In this document: positions 1 through 9,053 of the stretch, piece by piece
Layout of the letters: each line of letters opens with the position of its first letter
Numbering within the stretch: position 1 is the first letter of the stretch
From: Terriglobus tenax
Lineage (GTDB): Bacteria > Acidobacteriota > Terriglobia > Terriglobales > Acidobacteriaceae
Reading direction: 5' to 3'
Length of the DNA stretch: 64,000 bases
NCBI RefSeq assembly: GCF_025685395.1
Contig: NZ_JAGSYA010000003.1
Location: 1 to 64,000 of the forward strand
Program-made: the position numbers and the translations under genes
Notes under the pieces: model-generated
What the model was told of the DNA's origin: nothing
The model's input: the letters and a program-made list of their open reading frames with translations, nothing else
Databases searched by the model: none

Positions 1-117
1 GTGCTTCGACAGAACCTTCGTGATCGCCGCCGTCAACGTCGTCTTGCCGTGATCGATGTGACCAATCGTTCCCACGTTTACGTGAGGCTTAGACCGGTCA
101 AATTTTTCCTTCGCCAT
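1..117 (-). CDS. tuf: Elongation factor Tu, N-terminal part (runs off window)
   Basis: Only the first 39 codons are present; the gene continues beyond the left edge. The peptide starts [20 protein letters not shown] and includes the P-loop GHIDHGKT that binds GTP in EF-Tu, which delivers aminoacyl-tRNA to the ribosome. AGGAG lies 6 nt before the ATG. Upstream are a conserved small ORF and four tRNA genes on the same strand, as in the tRNA-tufB operon of enterobacteria, so co-transcription is likely. The leader between the small ORF and tuf contains a GC-rich hairpin at about 143-162 without a T-run. Identification is secure; whether a second tuf copy exists cannot be seen here. Confidence 0.96.
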
Positions 118-198
118 CTTGTTCTCCTGTCAGATTTGCACACCCGGTCGTCTACGGCCGGGCTTGTTTCAAACTTGTTGTGGGGTTTGCGCAGCGCC

Positions 199-507
199 TC
201 AGTAGTAGGCGTACACCTTCAGATACTTTGACCGCAGTTCGAGAGCGACCTTCTCCAGGGAGGAGAGGTACAACTCGCGGATCATTCCCTTGTCGCCATC
301 GCCCAGCTTGGCATAGCCCGCAGCAGCAGCGCTGCCCAGCTTGCCAGACGAGAGAATCTGCTCAAACTCGCGAATACGGAGCTTGGCGCGATCGAGCGAC
401 TTCAGGAAGTCCTGCACTTTTGCGGAAGAAAAAGAGCTCTCAACGGCGCTCTTGACCGCGTTAAATGTCTGCTGGTCTTGCACAGGAATTACTGCCTGTT
501 CGTACAT
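199..507 (-). CDS. Conserved-looking small protein between tRNA-Gly and tuf
   Basis: 102 residues, not recognised as a named family. The start MYEQAVIPV was chosen because GGAGA sits 5 nt upstream; a longer reading would enter the 3' end of tRNA-Gly. The protein looks soluble and mostly helical, has no signal peptide or membrane segment, and ends in a tyrosine-rich tail (YLKVYAYY). It lies in the tRNA-tuf transcription unit, about 80 nt upstream of tuf and just downstream of tRNA-Gly. Position in a translation operon suggests, but does not prove, a housekeeping role. Confidence 0.7.
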   Translation of the reverse strand: MYEQAVIPVQDQQTFNAVKSAVESSFSSAKVQDFLKSLDRAKLRIREFEQILSSGKLGSAAAAGYAKLGDGDKGMIRELYLSSLEKVALELRSKYLKVYAYY

Positions 508-535
508 CCAATCTCCTCGACAGCACCGAAGCATC

Positions 536-610
536 TGGAGCGGGAGACGGGAATCGAACCCGCGACCAACAGCTTGGAAGGCTGTGACTCTACCACTGAG
601 TTACTCCCGC
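536..610 (-). tRNA. tRNA-Gly (anticodon UCC)
   Basis: A complete cloverleaf reads on the minus strand: acceptor GCGGGAG pairs with CTCCCGC, the anticodon loop is CTTCCAA (UCC), and the T-loop is GGTTCGATTCC. The discriminator is U, as usual for tRNA-Gly. The 3' CCA is encoded (536-538). It is the last of four tRNAs before tuf. Confidence 0.97.
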
Positions 611-700
611 CCGCCTTACAACAGCTAATCGCCTTTGGCTCTTAGCTGCTTCGCCGTTTTGCGAAAGGCCAGAGGCCTGACAGCGAAACGGCTGAAATTC

Positions 701-960
<260 letters not shown>

Positions 961-984
961 CGGCTCCGCCCTCTTCAAACTCAA

Positions 985-1071
985 TGGTGCACAGGGGAGG
1001 ATTCGAACCTCCGTACGTCATTGACGGGCAGATTTACAGTCTGCTGCCATTAACCACTCGGCCACCTGTGC
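985..1071 (-). tRNA. tRNA-Tyr (anticodon GUA)
   Basis: A class II tRNA of 87 nt with a long variable arm. Acceptor GCACAGG pairs with CCTGTGC, the anticodon loop is CTGTAAA (GUA), the discriminator is A and the CCA is encoded at 985-987. Confidence 0.97.
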
Positions 1072-1186
1072 ACGTTGCCACCCCTCTGCACGCAATTCCG
1101 CATCACAACTCAGGACAACCGTTGAAATGGCAGGAAGTGCAGCCGGAAGGGCGTTACTACCAAAACCTTCGCTGCTAAGGGAGCTT

Positions 1187-1262
<76 letters not shown>

Positions 1263-1307
1263 CCAAACAGCAATCTGCGCTGCCCGCGTAGGAGCAGCGC
1301 AATTCCA

Positions 1308-1336
1308 AATCTAGCACAGGGGCGGCTGTGGGTAAA
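1308..1336 (-). promoter_or_regulatory. Candidate promoter of the tRNA-tuf operon
   Basis: On the minus strand TTTACC (-35, 4 of 6 to consensus) and TAGATT (-10, 4 of 6) are separated by 17 nt, followed by a GC-rich stretch before tRNA-Thr(UGU). Spacing and position fit a sigma-70 type promoter, but the match is moderate. Confidence 0.4.
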
Positions 1337-1418
1337 CTCACCCTGGCACGCAGCGTTATCTTTTTACCTGGCGTCGCGTCCCACACTATAGTTTTCTGCT
1401 CTCTTCTGAGGTGTCTCC

Positions 1419-2267
1419 ATGGTTCGCCTGCTTGCTTTTGGCTCATTGCTCGCCTTCGCACTTTCGCCCTGTCTGGCGCAGGATGTCACCGGCGCACAGG
1501 ACAGCGGCCCGGCCTCGCCCAATGTTGCCGCTCCCAGGGAACCGAAGACTCTTTCAAACGACGCCGTCATCCGCATGACCAAAGCCGGCCTTGATGCCGA
1601 CATCATCGCGCAGACCGTGCGCACTCAGCCAGGCATCTATACCACCGGCCCCGACGACCTTATCGCCCTCAAAGAAGCCGGCGTCTCGCAGCAGGTTATC
1701 TCCGCCATGATGGCGAAGAGCTCCGGTATCTTCACGCACGTAGAAAAGCCGCCTGTGGAGACAGCCCCGCTCTCCTCGCAGGTGGATGACATCGGCATCT
1801 ACTACAAGATGCGCGAGACCCGTGACTGGGAACCCATGCCCATTGAACTGGTCAACTTCCGCCAGGGAGGAGCTCTCAAGTCCACGCTCACCAACGGCAT
1901 CATCAAGAAAGACATGAACGGCCACGTGAAGGGCACAAGCTCCAGGCTGAATCTGCGCGCAGGAGACAAGGTATTGCTCTATGTTCCCAGCGGCACCTCT
2001 CCCGAGGAGTACATCTTCGTCCGCTTCCGTCAGCACTCCGACAACCGCGAGTTCCGCACCGAGACCGGCAACGTCTTCCACACCCAAACGGGAGCCGACC
2101 GCGACGCTGTGCCCTTCCATCCGGAAAAGATCGGCAAGAACATGTACAGCTTTGAGCTGGAAGAAAATATCGGGCCGGGTGAGTACGGCATCCTCCCTCC
2201 CGGCAATGTCAACGCCCGCGGCATGGCCAATGCCGGCAAGATTTATACCTTTGCGATTGGGAAGTAG
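1419..2267 (+). CDS. Secreted protein of unknown function
   Basis: 282 residues with a signal peptide (hydrophobic residues 3-18, cleavage near CLAQD). Residues about 40-95 form a helical module of the kind AVIRMTKAGLDADIIAQTV followed by LIALKEAGVSQQVISAMMAK. I have seen such short helical modules in many acidobacterial exported proteins; they have no assigned function. The rest looks beta-rich. The gene stands alone; a hairpin repeat at 2296-2334 separates it from the next gene. No catalytic motif recognised. Confidence 0.75.
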   Translation: MVRLLAFGSLLAFALSPCLAQDVTGAQDSGPASPNVAAPREPKTLSNDAVIRMTKAGLDADIIAQTVRTQPGIYTTGPDDLIALKEAGVSQQVISAMMAKSSGIFTHVEKPPVETAPLSSQVDDIGIYYKMRETRDWEPMPIELVNFRQGGALKSTLTNGIIKKDMNGHVKGTSSRLNLRAGDKVLLYVPSGTSPEEYIFVRFRQHSDNREFRTETGNVFHTQTGADRDAVPFHPEKIGKNMYSFELEENIGPGEYGILPPGNVNARGMANAGKIYTFAIGK

Positions 2268-2295
2268 AGAACGGCATCGCTTTTGTTTTTCTGTG

Positions 2296-2334
2296 TTGTC
2301 ATTTCGTAGCGAAGCGAAGGAATCTGCTTCTCTG
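2296..2334 (+). repeat. Family A intergenic hairpin repeat, copy 1
   Basis: Reads TTGTCATTTCG-TAG-CGAAG-CGAAGGAATCTGCTT. TTTCG can pair with CGAAG or CGAAGGAA. This is one of about fifteen related intergenic copies in the window. Confidence 0.6.
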
Positions 2335-2409
2335 CAAAGTTCGCTTGCGCCCCACCCTCCGGCGATTCCGTTTGCCTCTCCGCCCGCAATCCCGCACAAT
2401 CAATAACGC

Positions 2410-3396
2410 ATGCGAAAACGCACGCGGTACTCGCTGCTCATCGCCCTCGCGCTGCTGGCTGCGCTGGTGGTCTCTATCCTTCTGCGCAAGAACGCACCGC
2501 CCGAAGTGGCGCGCCTTCTGCCGGAGTCGGATGGCATTCTCTACCTGAACCTCAAACCCATCCGTGCCGTCACAAAGCTGGAAAAGAAGACGATTCACCG
2601 GACACCGGACTACCAGAGGTTCACCGACGCGACCGGCTTCATCTTTGAGCGCGACCTGGACACCGTGGCTTTCTCGCTGCACCGGATGCAGGACCCCAAC
2701 GGGCCCAATGGTCCGGTGGCCTACTCTGAGGTCTTCGAAGGCCGCTTTGACAGCAAGCGTCTGACCGACTATCTGCGGTCCATCTCCAGCGCCACCGAAA
2801 ACTACGCCGGGCATGAGATCTTTACCGTGCCGGTGGAAGGCCGCACCCTGCGCGTCACCACGCTGGGCTATGACATGGTGGCCGCCTCCAACATGCCCAC
2901 GGCCGAGCAGATCCATTCCATTCTCGACCGTTACCGCGCCTCGGCTTCGCCCTTCTCCGGAAACTCTCTGCTCAGCCAGCACTACAGCTCTATCCCGCTG
3001 CTGTCCTTTGCCTGGGGCATCGGGCAGATCGGTCTCCCCTTTACGGAGAACGGCAACATGAGCGCCGGCGGTGTGCAACTCCCCCTTCCACAGGACGCCA
3101 CCTTCATTGCCTCGGCGCGCTTTGTCGGCTCTCTGCGTTTGCGGGTGGAAGAGATTGCCGCCAACAAGCAGGATGCTGCCCGCGACGCCGCCAACATGAA
3201 TGTGTTGCTCACGCTCTTCCGCGGATTCGAGCTCAACCAGTCCCGCTCGGTCGAGGACTCGGTCATGCTGGAAACCCTGGCCAACGCCAAGGTGGAGCAA
3301 AAGGACGATCGCATTCTTCTCAACTCCACCGTATCGCTCGAAGCGCTCCGCCGGGCGTCCAATCCTCAGGACGAAAGAGAAGGAAAGGCGGACTGA
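2410..3396 (+). CDS. Membrane-anchored periplasmic protein, unknown function
   Basis: 328 residues. A basic N-terminus (MRKRTRY) is followed by one hydrophobic helix (about residues 8-25), so the bulk should be outside the cytoplasmic membrane. The sequence PESDGILYLNLKPIR after the anchor recalls DUF3352-like proteins, whose role is not known; I could not confirm this. It lies 3 nt upstream of an MsrQ-like gene and probably shares its transcript. Confidence 0.75.
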   Translation: MRKRTRYSLLIALALLAALVVSILLRKNAPPEVARLLPESDGILYLNLKPIRAVTKLEKKTIHRTPDYQRFTDATGFIFERDLDTVAFSLHRMQDPNGPNGPVAYSEVFEGRFDSKRLTDYLRSISSATENYAGHEIFTVPVEGRTLRVTTLGYDMVAASNMPTAEQIHSILDRYRASASPFSGNSLLSQHYSSIPLLSFAWGIGQIGLPFTENGNMSAGGVQLPLPQDATFIASARFVGSLRLRVEEIAANKQDAARDAANMNVLLTLFRGFELNQSRSVEDSVMLETLANAKVEQKDDRILLNSTVSLEALRRASNPQDEREGKAD

Positions 3397-3399
3397 GTT

Positions 3400-4119
3400 T
3401 TGAACAACCGTACGATTGTGCTGATGAAGGGAATTGTCTTTCCTCTCTGCCTGGTACCGTTCTTCGGCATAAGCTGGGCCTTCTGGCAGGCCTCGACCGG
3501 CGCGCAGCCAGACGCTCTCGGGGCTGACCCGGTCAACACGTTGACGCACTGGACCGGCGACTGGGCTCTGTGGATGCTGCTGGCCTCGCTTGCCATCACG
3601 CCTCTGCGTCGGCTCACGCCAAAGCTCGCCTGGCTCATCCGCTTCCGCCGGATGATCGGTCTGTTCGCCTTCTTCTACGCCACGCTCCATCTTGGAACCT
3701 ACCTCTTCCTCTTCTCCGGCTATGACATCAACGGCGCCTGGGAGGGAATCAAGTCCGGCCACATCGGCATTTTGTTCGCCAACTTTGCCGCCGTCTGGCC
3801 CACCATCTGGGATGATGCCCTGAAGCGGAGGTTCGTACAGGTTGGCCTTCTGAGCTGGTTCATCCTGCTGCTGCTCACACTCACCAGCCCGCAATGGGTG
3901 CTGCGCAAAATGGGAGGCAAGCCCTGGCAGCGCCTGCATCGCTGGGTCTACGCCGCAGGCATTCTGGCCATCATCCACTACTGGTGGCTGGTGAAGAAGG
4001 GCGTCCTTACGCCCTGGAAGGACACCGCCGTCCTGGCCATCCTTCTACTGGCCCGCGTCGGCTGGACGTTGTGGAAGAAACGCAAAGTCCCGGCGCAGGC
4101 GGCAGCTCCGGTCGCTTAA
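3400..4119 (+). CDS. msrQ: MsrQ/YedZ-type haem-binding membrane subunit
   Basis: 239 residues with about six membrane helices and the ferric-reductase-like core. Candidate haem-ligand histidines lie in ATLHLGTY, QRLHRWVY and AIIHYWWL. In characterised systems MsrQ passes electrons to the periplasmic molybdoenzyme MsrP, which repairs oxidised methionine. The first in-frame start is a TTG at 3400 with AAGG about 14 nt upstream; an ATG at 3424 is an alternative. No msrP is adjacent or elsewhere in the window. The family assignment is good, the partner unknown. Confidence 0.85.
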   Translation: MNNRTIVLMKGIVFPLCLVPFFGISWAFWQASTGAQPDALGADPVNTLTHWTGDWALWMLLASLAITPLRRLTPKLAWLIRFRRMIGLFAFFYATLHLGTYLFLFSGYDINGAWEGIKSGHIGILFANFAAVWPTIWDDALKRRFVQVGLLSWFILLLLTLTSPQWVLRKMGGKPWQRLHRWVYAAGILAIIHYWWLVKKGVLTPWKDTAVLAILLLARVGWTLWKKRKVPAQAAAPVA

Positions 4120-4140
4120 TATCCCGGCTTTTTGCTTTTT

Positions 4141-4174
4141 TTGTCTCTATTCCCCTGCAAGGATCTGCTTTTCC
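4141..4174 (+). repeat. Family A intergenic repeat, copy 2 (degenerate)
   Basis: Contains CCCCTGCAAGGATCTGCTTTT after a T-rich linker ending TTTTTTGTCTC, as in other family A copies. The short stem is CCTGCAAGG. Confidence 0.45.
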
Positions 4175-4284
4175 TGACTCACAACCCGGCGACGCCCCAT
4201 TCCTCCGCGAAACGGGGATGAATCAGGGATACGCAACTTTCCCTTCGCGGACAGGTTCTAACAGACACGCGGAGGTACGTCCCC

Positions 4285-6414
4285 ATGCGCCGAGCGTTTG
4301 TCCTTGCCGCTGTTGTTGTCCTTGTCCCTGCCCTGGCTCTCCCGGCGCAAATGCCGAAGGTGAAGCCGTCGAAATCTGCAAAGCCCGAGGCTCTCTTGCC
4401 CCTCACCGACCGTGAGCGAGCCCAGCAGTTGCTCAATCGCTTCACCTTCGGTGCGCGCCCCGGCGAGGTAGAGCAGGTGCTTGCCCAGGGAAGCGATAAC
4501 TGGCTGAACCAGCAGCTCAGCCCCTCCGGCCTCAAGGACGATGTCGCCTCCCGCCGCATGGGCGACTACCCGGTTCTGCGCATGTCACCTGACCAGGTCG
4601 TACAGACCTTCCCTGCACAATTTGTGGTGCAACAGATCGCCGAAGGCAAGATCCCCAAGCCCGGAGGCCCGCAAACGGACCCGCAGCTTGCTTCTGTTTA
4701 CGAGGTCGCGCTCTGGCGGTGGCAGAAGTCGCTCGACGACAAAAAAGTCGACGCCGATGGCACTACCCACATGCCCACTCCCGAGCAGCAGGAGGCCCAG
4801 AAGAAGGCGGACCAGGCCACCGCCGCGCGCATCGCAGGAGAACTCTTCGCCATCGATCGCAAGCAGCGCATGGCTGATCTTCTCTCCCGCCCCGTGCCCG
4901 ACCGCGCCGCCTTCTGCCAGTACGTTGCCGGTGAGCAGAAGAACCTTCTCCTCGGCGAGTTCACACCTCGCGAGCGCGAGTTCTTCTACGCCATGGGAGC
5001 TACCGGTGGCTCCAGTTATCGCGCTCTGCAGGAGATCAGCGAGGCGAAGATGCTTCGCATGGTGCTGAGCGAGCGCCAGCTGCAGGAGGTGATGACCGAC
5101 TTCTGGTTCAATCACTTCAACGTCTTCGGCCCCAAGGACTCTGACCAGTGGTACACCGCCGCCTACGAGCGCGATGCCATCCGCCCCTTCGCCCTGGGCA
5201 AGTTCCGTGACCTTCTGCTGGCCACGGCCAAATCCCCGGCCATGATGGTGTATCTGGACAACTACACCTCCATCGGCCCCAACAGCGAGGCCAACGGCGG
5301 CAAGCGGAAAGACGGCAAGCGCAACGGCCGCGGCCTGAACGAGAACTATGCCCGCGAAGTGATGGAGTTGCACACCGTCGGCGTCAACGGCGGCTATTCC
5401 CAGGAGGATGTGACCCATCTGGCAGCCATTCTGACCGGGTGGAGCGTCGACAATCCAAACCTGGGTAGCAAATTCGTCTTCGACCCTAAAAAGCACGAGC
5501 CCGGCGAGAAGCAGTGGTTCGGACAGACCATTCCCGACGACCCCAACAACGGCCAGCAGCAGGGCATCATCGCGCTGACAAAATTGGCGGCTATGCCGCA
5601 GACCGCGCACTTCCTCAGTTGGAAGCTGGCGCAGCGCTTCGTCGCGGACGATCCTCCACCCGCACTCGTCGACCGCATGGCCGATACGTACCTGAAGTCC
5701 GACGGCGACATCAAGAAGGTGCTGCTCACGCTCATCCATTCGCCCGAGTTCAACTCGCGCAAATACTTCCGCAACAAGGTCAAGACCCCAGAGGAGTTCC
5801 TTGCCTCCGCCTTCCGCGCCACGGCCACGGATCCCACCAACCCCGGCCAGATGGTCCAATCGCTGCGCCAGATGGGCATGCCGCTCTACGGGAAGCTGGA
5901 GCCGACCGGCTACTACCTCACCGCCGACCACTGGATGAATACCACCGCCCTGATCGACCGGCTGAACTTCGCCGTACAACTGACGCAGGGCAAGTACGGC
6001 GGCCAGAAGTTTGATTCCTCGCGCCTGCTGGCCGTCGGCCTGATGTCGCAGCCCAGCGTTGGTGGTGTGAAATCCGTGAACATGCCTGCCGCCGGCCCGG
6101 GCCCGCGCGCCCTGAAGGTGGCCGACATCACGACCACGCGCGGCCGCGGCCCCGCTGGCCTTACCGGCATGGACGTTGCTTTGGATGTGCTCGAAAAGAC
6201 GCTGGTTGGCGGCCCGGTCTCCGACAAGACCAATGCGCTGATTCACCAGCAGGTCGCTCAGCCCGCACCGCAGGTCATCACGCCATCCCAGCCTGACAGC
6301 CAGCCGATGACGGCCACGCAGACACCGCAACCACAGCAGCCCCTCAGCCCACCGGACACGCTCAACATGCTCACGGCGCTGGTCCTCGGCTCACCGGAGT
6401 TCCAGATGCGCTAG
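4285..6414 (+). CDS. DUF1800 family exported protein
   Basis: 709 residues with a signal peptide (cleavage near LALPAQ). Family marks are LLNRFTFGARPGEVEQV near the N-terminus, the central ENYAREVMELHTVGVNGG and the C-terminal VLGSPEFQ ending. A Pro/Gln-rich linker (about residues 640-690) precedes the C-terminus. The biochemical function of DUF1800 is not known; genes of this family are often next to DUF1501 genes, but none is here. The start ATG at 4285 has CGGAGG 8 nt upstream. The gene appears monocistronic. Confidence 0.9.
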   Translation: MRRAFVLAAVVVLVPALALPAQMPKVKPSKSAKPEALLPLTDRERAQQLLNRFTFGARPGEVEQVLAQGSDNWLNQQLSPSGLKDDVASRRMGDYPVLRMSPDQVVQTFPAQFVVQQIAEGKIPKPGGPQTDPQLASVYEVALWRWQKSLDDKKVDADGTTHMPTPEQQEAQKKADQATAARIAGELFAIDRKQRMADLLSRPVPDRAAFCQYVAGEQKNLLLGEFTPREREFFYAMGATGGSSYRALQEISEAKMLRMVLSERQLQEVMTDFWFNHFNVFGPKDSDQWYTAAYERDAIRPFALGKFRDLLLATAKSPAMMVYLDNYTSIGPNSEANGGKRKDGKRNGRGLNENYAREVMELHTVGVNGGYSQEDVTHLAAILTGWSVDNPNLGSKFVFDPKKHEPGEKQWFGQTIPDDPNNGQQQGIIALTKLAAMPQTAHFLSWKLAQRFVADDPPPALVDRMADTYLKSDGDIKKVLLTLIHSPEFNSRKYFRNKVKTPEEFLASAFRATATDPTNPGQMVQSLRQMGMPLYGKLEPTGYYLTADHWMNTTALIDRLNFAVQLTQGKYGGQKFDSSRLLAVGLMSQPSVGGVKSVNMPAAGPGPRALKVADITTTRGRGPAGLTGMDVALDVLEKTLVGGPVSDKTNALIHQQVAQPAPQVITPSQPDSQPMTATQTPQPQQPLSPPDTLNMLTALVLGSPEFQMR

Positions 6415-6438
6415 GTTCTATCGGCACACAAGAACGCC

Positions 6439-6480
6439 TGTCATCTCGACCGGAGCGAAGCGGAGAGATCTGCATTCACG
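6439..6480 (+). repeat. Family A intergenic hairpin repeat, copy 3
   Basis: TCTCGACCG-GAGCGAAG-CGGAGAGA: TCTC pairs with GAGA and CCG with CGG, flanked by TGTCA and TCTGCATT. The GAGCGAAGCGGA core is the clearest in the window. Confidence 0.65.
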
Positions 6481-6531
6481 GCGTGAGCATAGACCCTTTG
6501 CAAATCATGGTTCCGCCCCGATACTGGCAGC

Positions 6532-7980
6532 ATGACCAAACAGTTTCTGGCGGCAGCGGTCTTTGGCCTCGCACTCTCCGCGGCATCGGCACAGCAGTTG
6601 GACTTCAGGGTAACCGGAGCGCCCTTACGCGCGGACTCCGTCGACCCTGCCATCGCGCCCCTGCTCAGGCAGGTTTCGGCGACGCAGATCCAGAAGAACA
6701 TTGAGAAGCTGGTCAGCTTCCACAATCGCTCCACGCTCTCCAGCATGGAGACGGGCCTTCCCGAAGGCACCGGTATCACCGCCGCCGCGGCATGGATCAA
6801 GTCCCAGTTCGAGCAGTACTCAAAAGACTGCGGCGGTTGCCTCGAGGTGAAGGAAGACACCTTTATCGAGCCCGCCGGCAAGCCCTCCGCGAACGGCGCT
6901 CCGCCGCGCATTAATCGCCCCACAAAACTCACCAACGTCTACGCCGTGATGAAGGGAACCGACCCCACACAGTCCGCCCGCAGGGTGCTGGTCACCGGCC
7001 ACTATGACACCCGCGTGGGCGACGTGATGGACACGCACGCCTTCGCCCCCGGAGCCAATGACGACTCCAGCGGAACCGCCGTCAGCCTGGAGTGTGCCCG
7101 CGTCCTCAGCAAGGCAAAGCTGCCCGCCACCGTGATCTTCGTTGCTGTCGCCGGAGAAGAGCAGGGGCTCAACGGCAGCCGTCATCTCGCCCAGCTTGCC
7201 AAAAGCGAGGGATGGCAGCTTGAGGCCGTGCTGAATAACGACATCGTCGGCGGCAACACCACGCCCGGAGAGAAGCTGCAAAGCAAGTCGCTGGTGCGCG
7301 TCTTCTCTGAGAATGTTCCGCTCAACGCCACCGAGGCTGAAATGCGCCGCATGCTCTCGCTGGGCGAGGAAAGCGACTCGCCTTCGCGGCAGGTCGCCCG
7401 CGAGGTGCTCAGCGTCGCCCGCACGTATTTCCCCGTGCCCACCTCGGTCAAACCGGTCATGGTGCTCAGGCTGGACCGCTACCTGCGTGGCGGCGACCAC
7501 TCCAGCTTCAACCGGGAAGGCTTCGCCGCTGTCCGCTTCTCCGAGTGGCGCGAGGACTTCCACCACCAGCACCAGCAGGTACGCACCGAGAACGGCATCG
7601 AGTACGGTGACCTGCTCAAATTTGACGACTTCGGCTACATCGCCCGCGTCGCCCGTCTGAACCTGGCCACTCTGGCGACCATGGCCACCGCTCCCGGCAT
7701 GCCTGCAAAGGTGCGCATGGTTACCAGCAACCTGGACAACGACTCCATCCTGAAGTTTGACGCGCCCGAAGGCGCTCCCGAGGGCACCTGGTACCAGCTC
7801 GTCTGGCGCGAGACTAACGCCTCCGACTGGCAGTTCGCGGGCAAAGCCGCAGCCTATGCGGAGAAGGCCGACGGAGCGACCCACACCGTCACTCTGCCCG
7901 TCTCAAAGGACAACACCCTCTTCGGCGTACGCGCGTGCACCAGGGCTGGCATCTGCAGCCCCGCGGTCGCCCCGCTGTAA
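6532..7980 (+). CDS. Secreted M28 family zinc metallopeptidase
   Basis: 482 residues; signal peptide ends near AASAQ. The M28 zinc-binding set is present in order: His in VTGHYDTR, bridging Asp in GANDDSSG, the Glu pair in AGEEQG, Asp in NNDIVG and His in GGDHSSF. Members are aminopeptidases acting outside the cytoplasm. A C-terminal region (about residues 390-482) looks like a beta-sandwich (fibronectin III-like) and may aid substrate binding. ATG at 6532. The gene is monocistronic and convergent with the rhomboid gene. Confidence 0.9.
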   Translation: MTKQFLAAAVFGLALSAASAQQLDFRVTGAPLRADSVDPAIAPLLRQVSATQIQKNIEKLVSFHNRSTLSSMETGLPEGTGITAAAAWIKSQFEQYSKDCGGCLEVKEDTFIEPAGKPSANGAPPRINRPTKLTNVYAVMKGTDPTQSARRVLVTGHYDTRVGDVMDTHAFAPGANDDSSGTAVSLECARVLSKAKLPATVIFVAVAGEEQGLNGSRHLAQLAKSEGWQLEAVLNNDIVGGNTTPGEKLQSKSLVRVFSENVPLNATEAEMRRMLSLGEESDSPSRQVAREVLSVARTYFPVPTSVKPVMVLRLDRYLRGGDHSSFNREGFAAVRFSEWREDFHHQHQQVRTENGIEYGDLLKFDDFGYIARVARLNLATLATMATAPGMPAKVRMVTSNLDNDSILKFDAPEGAPEGTWYQLVWRETNASDWQFAGKAAAYAEKADGATHTVTLPVSKDNTLFGVRACTRAGICSPAVAPL

Positions 7981-8010
7981 ATAACGCATCCCGGTCACGA
8001 TTCCGGGTGC

Positions 8011-8036
8011 CCCACATCTCGATTCTGAGATGTGGG
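8011..8036. repeat. Family C hairpin (CCCA...TGGG), copy 1
   Basis: A perfect 10-bp stem CCCACATCTC / GAGATGTGGG with a 6-nt loop, after GGGTGC. It lies 15 nt before family A copy 4, between convergent genes. Confidence 0.55.
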
Positions 8037-8050
8037 AAAGTCGTCTGCTT

Positions 8051-8090
8051 GGTCATTCCGCAGAGAAAGCGGAGAAATCTGCTTTTCGCG
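8051..8090 (+). repeat. Family A intergenic hairpin repeat, copy 4
   Basis: GTCATTCCGC-AGAGAAA-GCGGAGAAATCTGCTTTT: stem TTCCGC with GCGGAGAA. It has the same flanks as the other copies. Confidence 0.65.
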
Positions 8091-8099
8091 TTTGCAGTG

Positions 8100-8930
8100 C
8101 TACCGCAGGTGCGCCAGCCAGTAGCCAAACAACGCCAGCACCAGCCCGGCTCCCAGGAAGGTAACCGTCTGGCGCGTCAGGTACTTCTCACGTCCGGAGG
8201 TCATGCGTGGCAGCAGGGGAAATCCCATGGCCAACCCGCAGACAAAGCCGCCCACGTGCGCCATGTTGTCGATGTGGATGCCGGTGTCGAAGACCATCGT
8301 CGCCAGGCCAATCGCCAGGTTCAGGATGGCGAACTGGATTACCGATCCGCGCAGCTTCTTCAGCTCCGGCCAGGGAATCGGCAGGTTCCGGTTCGACAGC
8401 AGCACGATCAGGATGCCGGCCAGGCCGAAGACCGCTCCCGAGGCTCCCGCTCCGGCCGAGCCCATCAGGGGGCACCAGTCCCGGTCCCAGATGCAGGCCA
8501 TCACGTTGAAGGCCATGCTCAGCAGGTTTCCGGCGGCTCCGGTCAGAATGTAGACAAAGATCATGCCACGGCGGCCCAGCAGCGGCTCTCCCAGCAGACC
8601 CAGGTTCCACAGGCACCACATGTTGGTGGCCAGATGCAGCATGCCCACGTGGACGAACATGGCCGTCAGCAGACGCCACCACTGCCCCTCCAGCACCAGC
8701 ACAGAGATATTCGCGCCATAGTGCTGCAGGTCGCGCGAACTGGGCAGCGTCGGAGAAACTCCATGCAGCACCATCCACGCAAAGACGGCGCAGTTCACGC
8801 CAACAAGGGTGTACGTTGCGGGAGCGGCAAGGAAATTCCAGCCTGAGGAGCGTCGGTTCTGCGGCTGCGTCTCGGGCGGCAGCACCTCGGCTTCAGGAGC
8901 GGAATAAGAAGATTGGCCAGCGGGGTCCAT
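8100..8930 (-). CDS. Rhomboid family intramembrane serine protease
   Basis: 276 residues from MDPAGQSS; a longer TTG-initiated form (to 9002) is less likely. A proline-rich cytosolic N-terminus is followed by six or seven membrane helices. The catalytic dyad is visible: Ser in GASGAVFGL and His in NMAHVGGF. The WR motif (QWWRLLTAMFVH) and the HLATNMWCLWNLG segment are family hallmarks. Rhomboids cut transmembrane substrates within the membrane; the substrate here is unknown. It lies downstream of a terminator at 9011-9034 and so has its own promoter. Confidence 0.92.
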   Translation of the reverse strand: MDPAGQSSYSAPEAEVLPPETQPQNRRSSGWNFLAAPATYTLVGVNCAVFAWMVLHGVSPTLPSSRDLQHYGANISVLVLEGQWWRLLTAMFVHVGMLHLATNMWCLWNLGLLGEPLLGRRGMIFVYILTGAAGNLLSMAFNVMACIWDRDWCPLMGSAGAGASGAVFGLAGILIVLLSNRNLPIPWPELKKLRGSVIQFAILNLAIGLATMVFDTGIHIDNMAHVGGFVCGLAMGFPLLPRMTSGREKYLTRQTVTFLGAGLVLALFGYWLAHLR

Positions 8931-9010
8931 CAGTGGGGGTCTTGCTCTCTCAGGGTAGCACTTTCCAGCTTGGATGCTGCCGACCGGAAACAGGTGCCGC
9001 AAAAAACGAC

Positions 9011-9034
9011 AAAGCCCCGGAAAACCGGGGCTTT
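9011..9034 (-). terminator. Rho-independent terminator of the zinc-finger membrane gene
   Basis: Perfect 10-bp stem AAAGCCCCGG / CCGGGGCTTT with a 4-nt loop. On the minus strand it is followed by GTCGTTTTTTG. It stands 20 nt after the stop of the gene at 9054-9497. Confidence 0.8.
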
Positions 9035-9053
9035 GAGGAAAGCTGAAGCTGGA

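Noticed and set aside
2299-3978. A 559-codon minus-strand ORF across two plus-strand genes
   Set aside because: Spans two sense genes of which one is a clear MsrQ; no ribosome site or family pattern.
4585-6330. A 581-codon minus-strand ORF inside the DUF1800 gene
   Set aside because: Antisense shadow with no recognisable domains; the sense gene has a signal peptide and family motifs.
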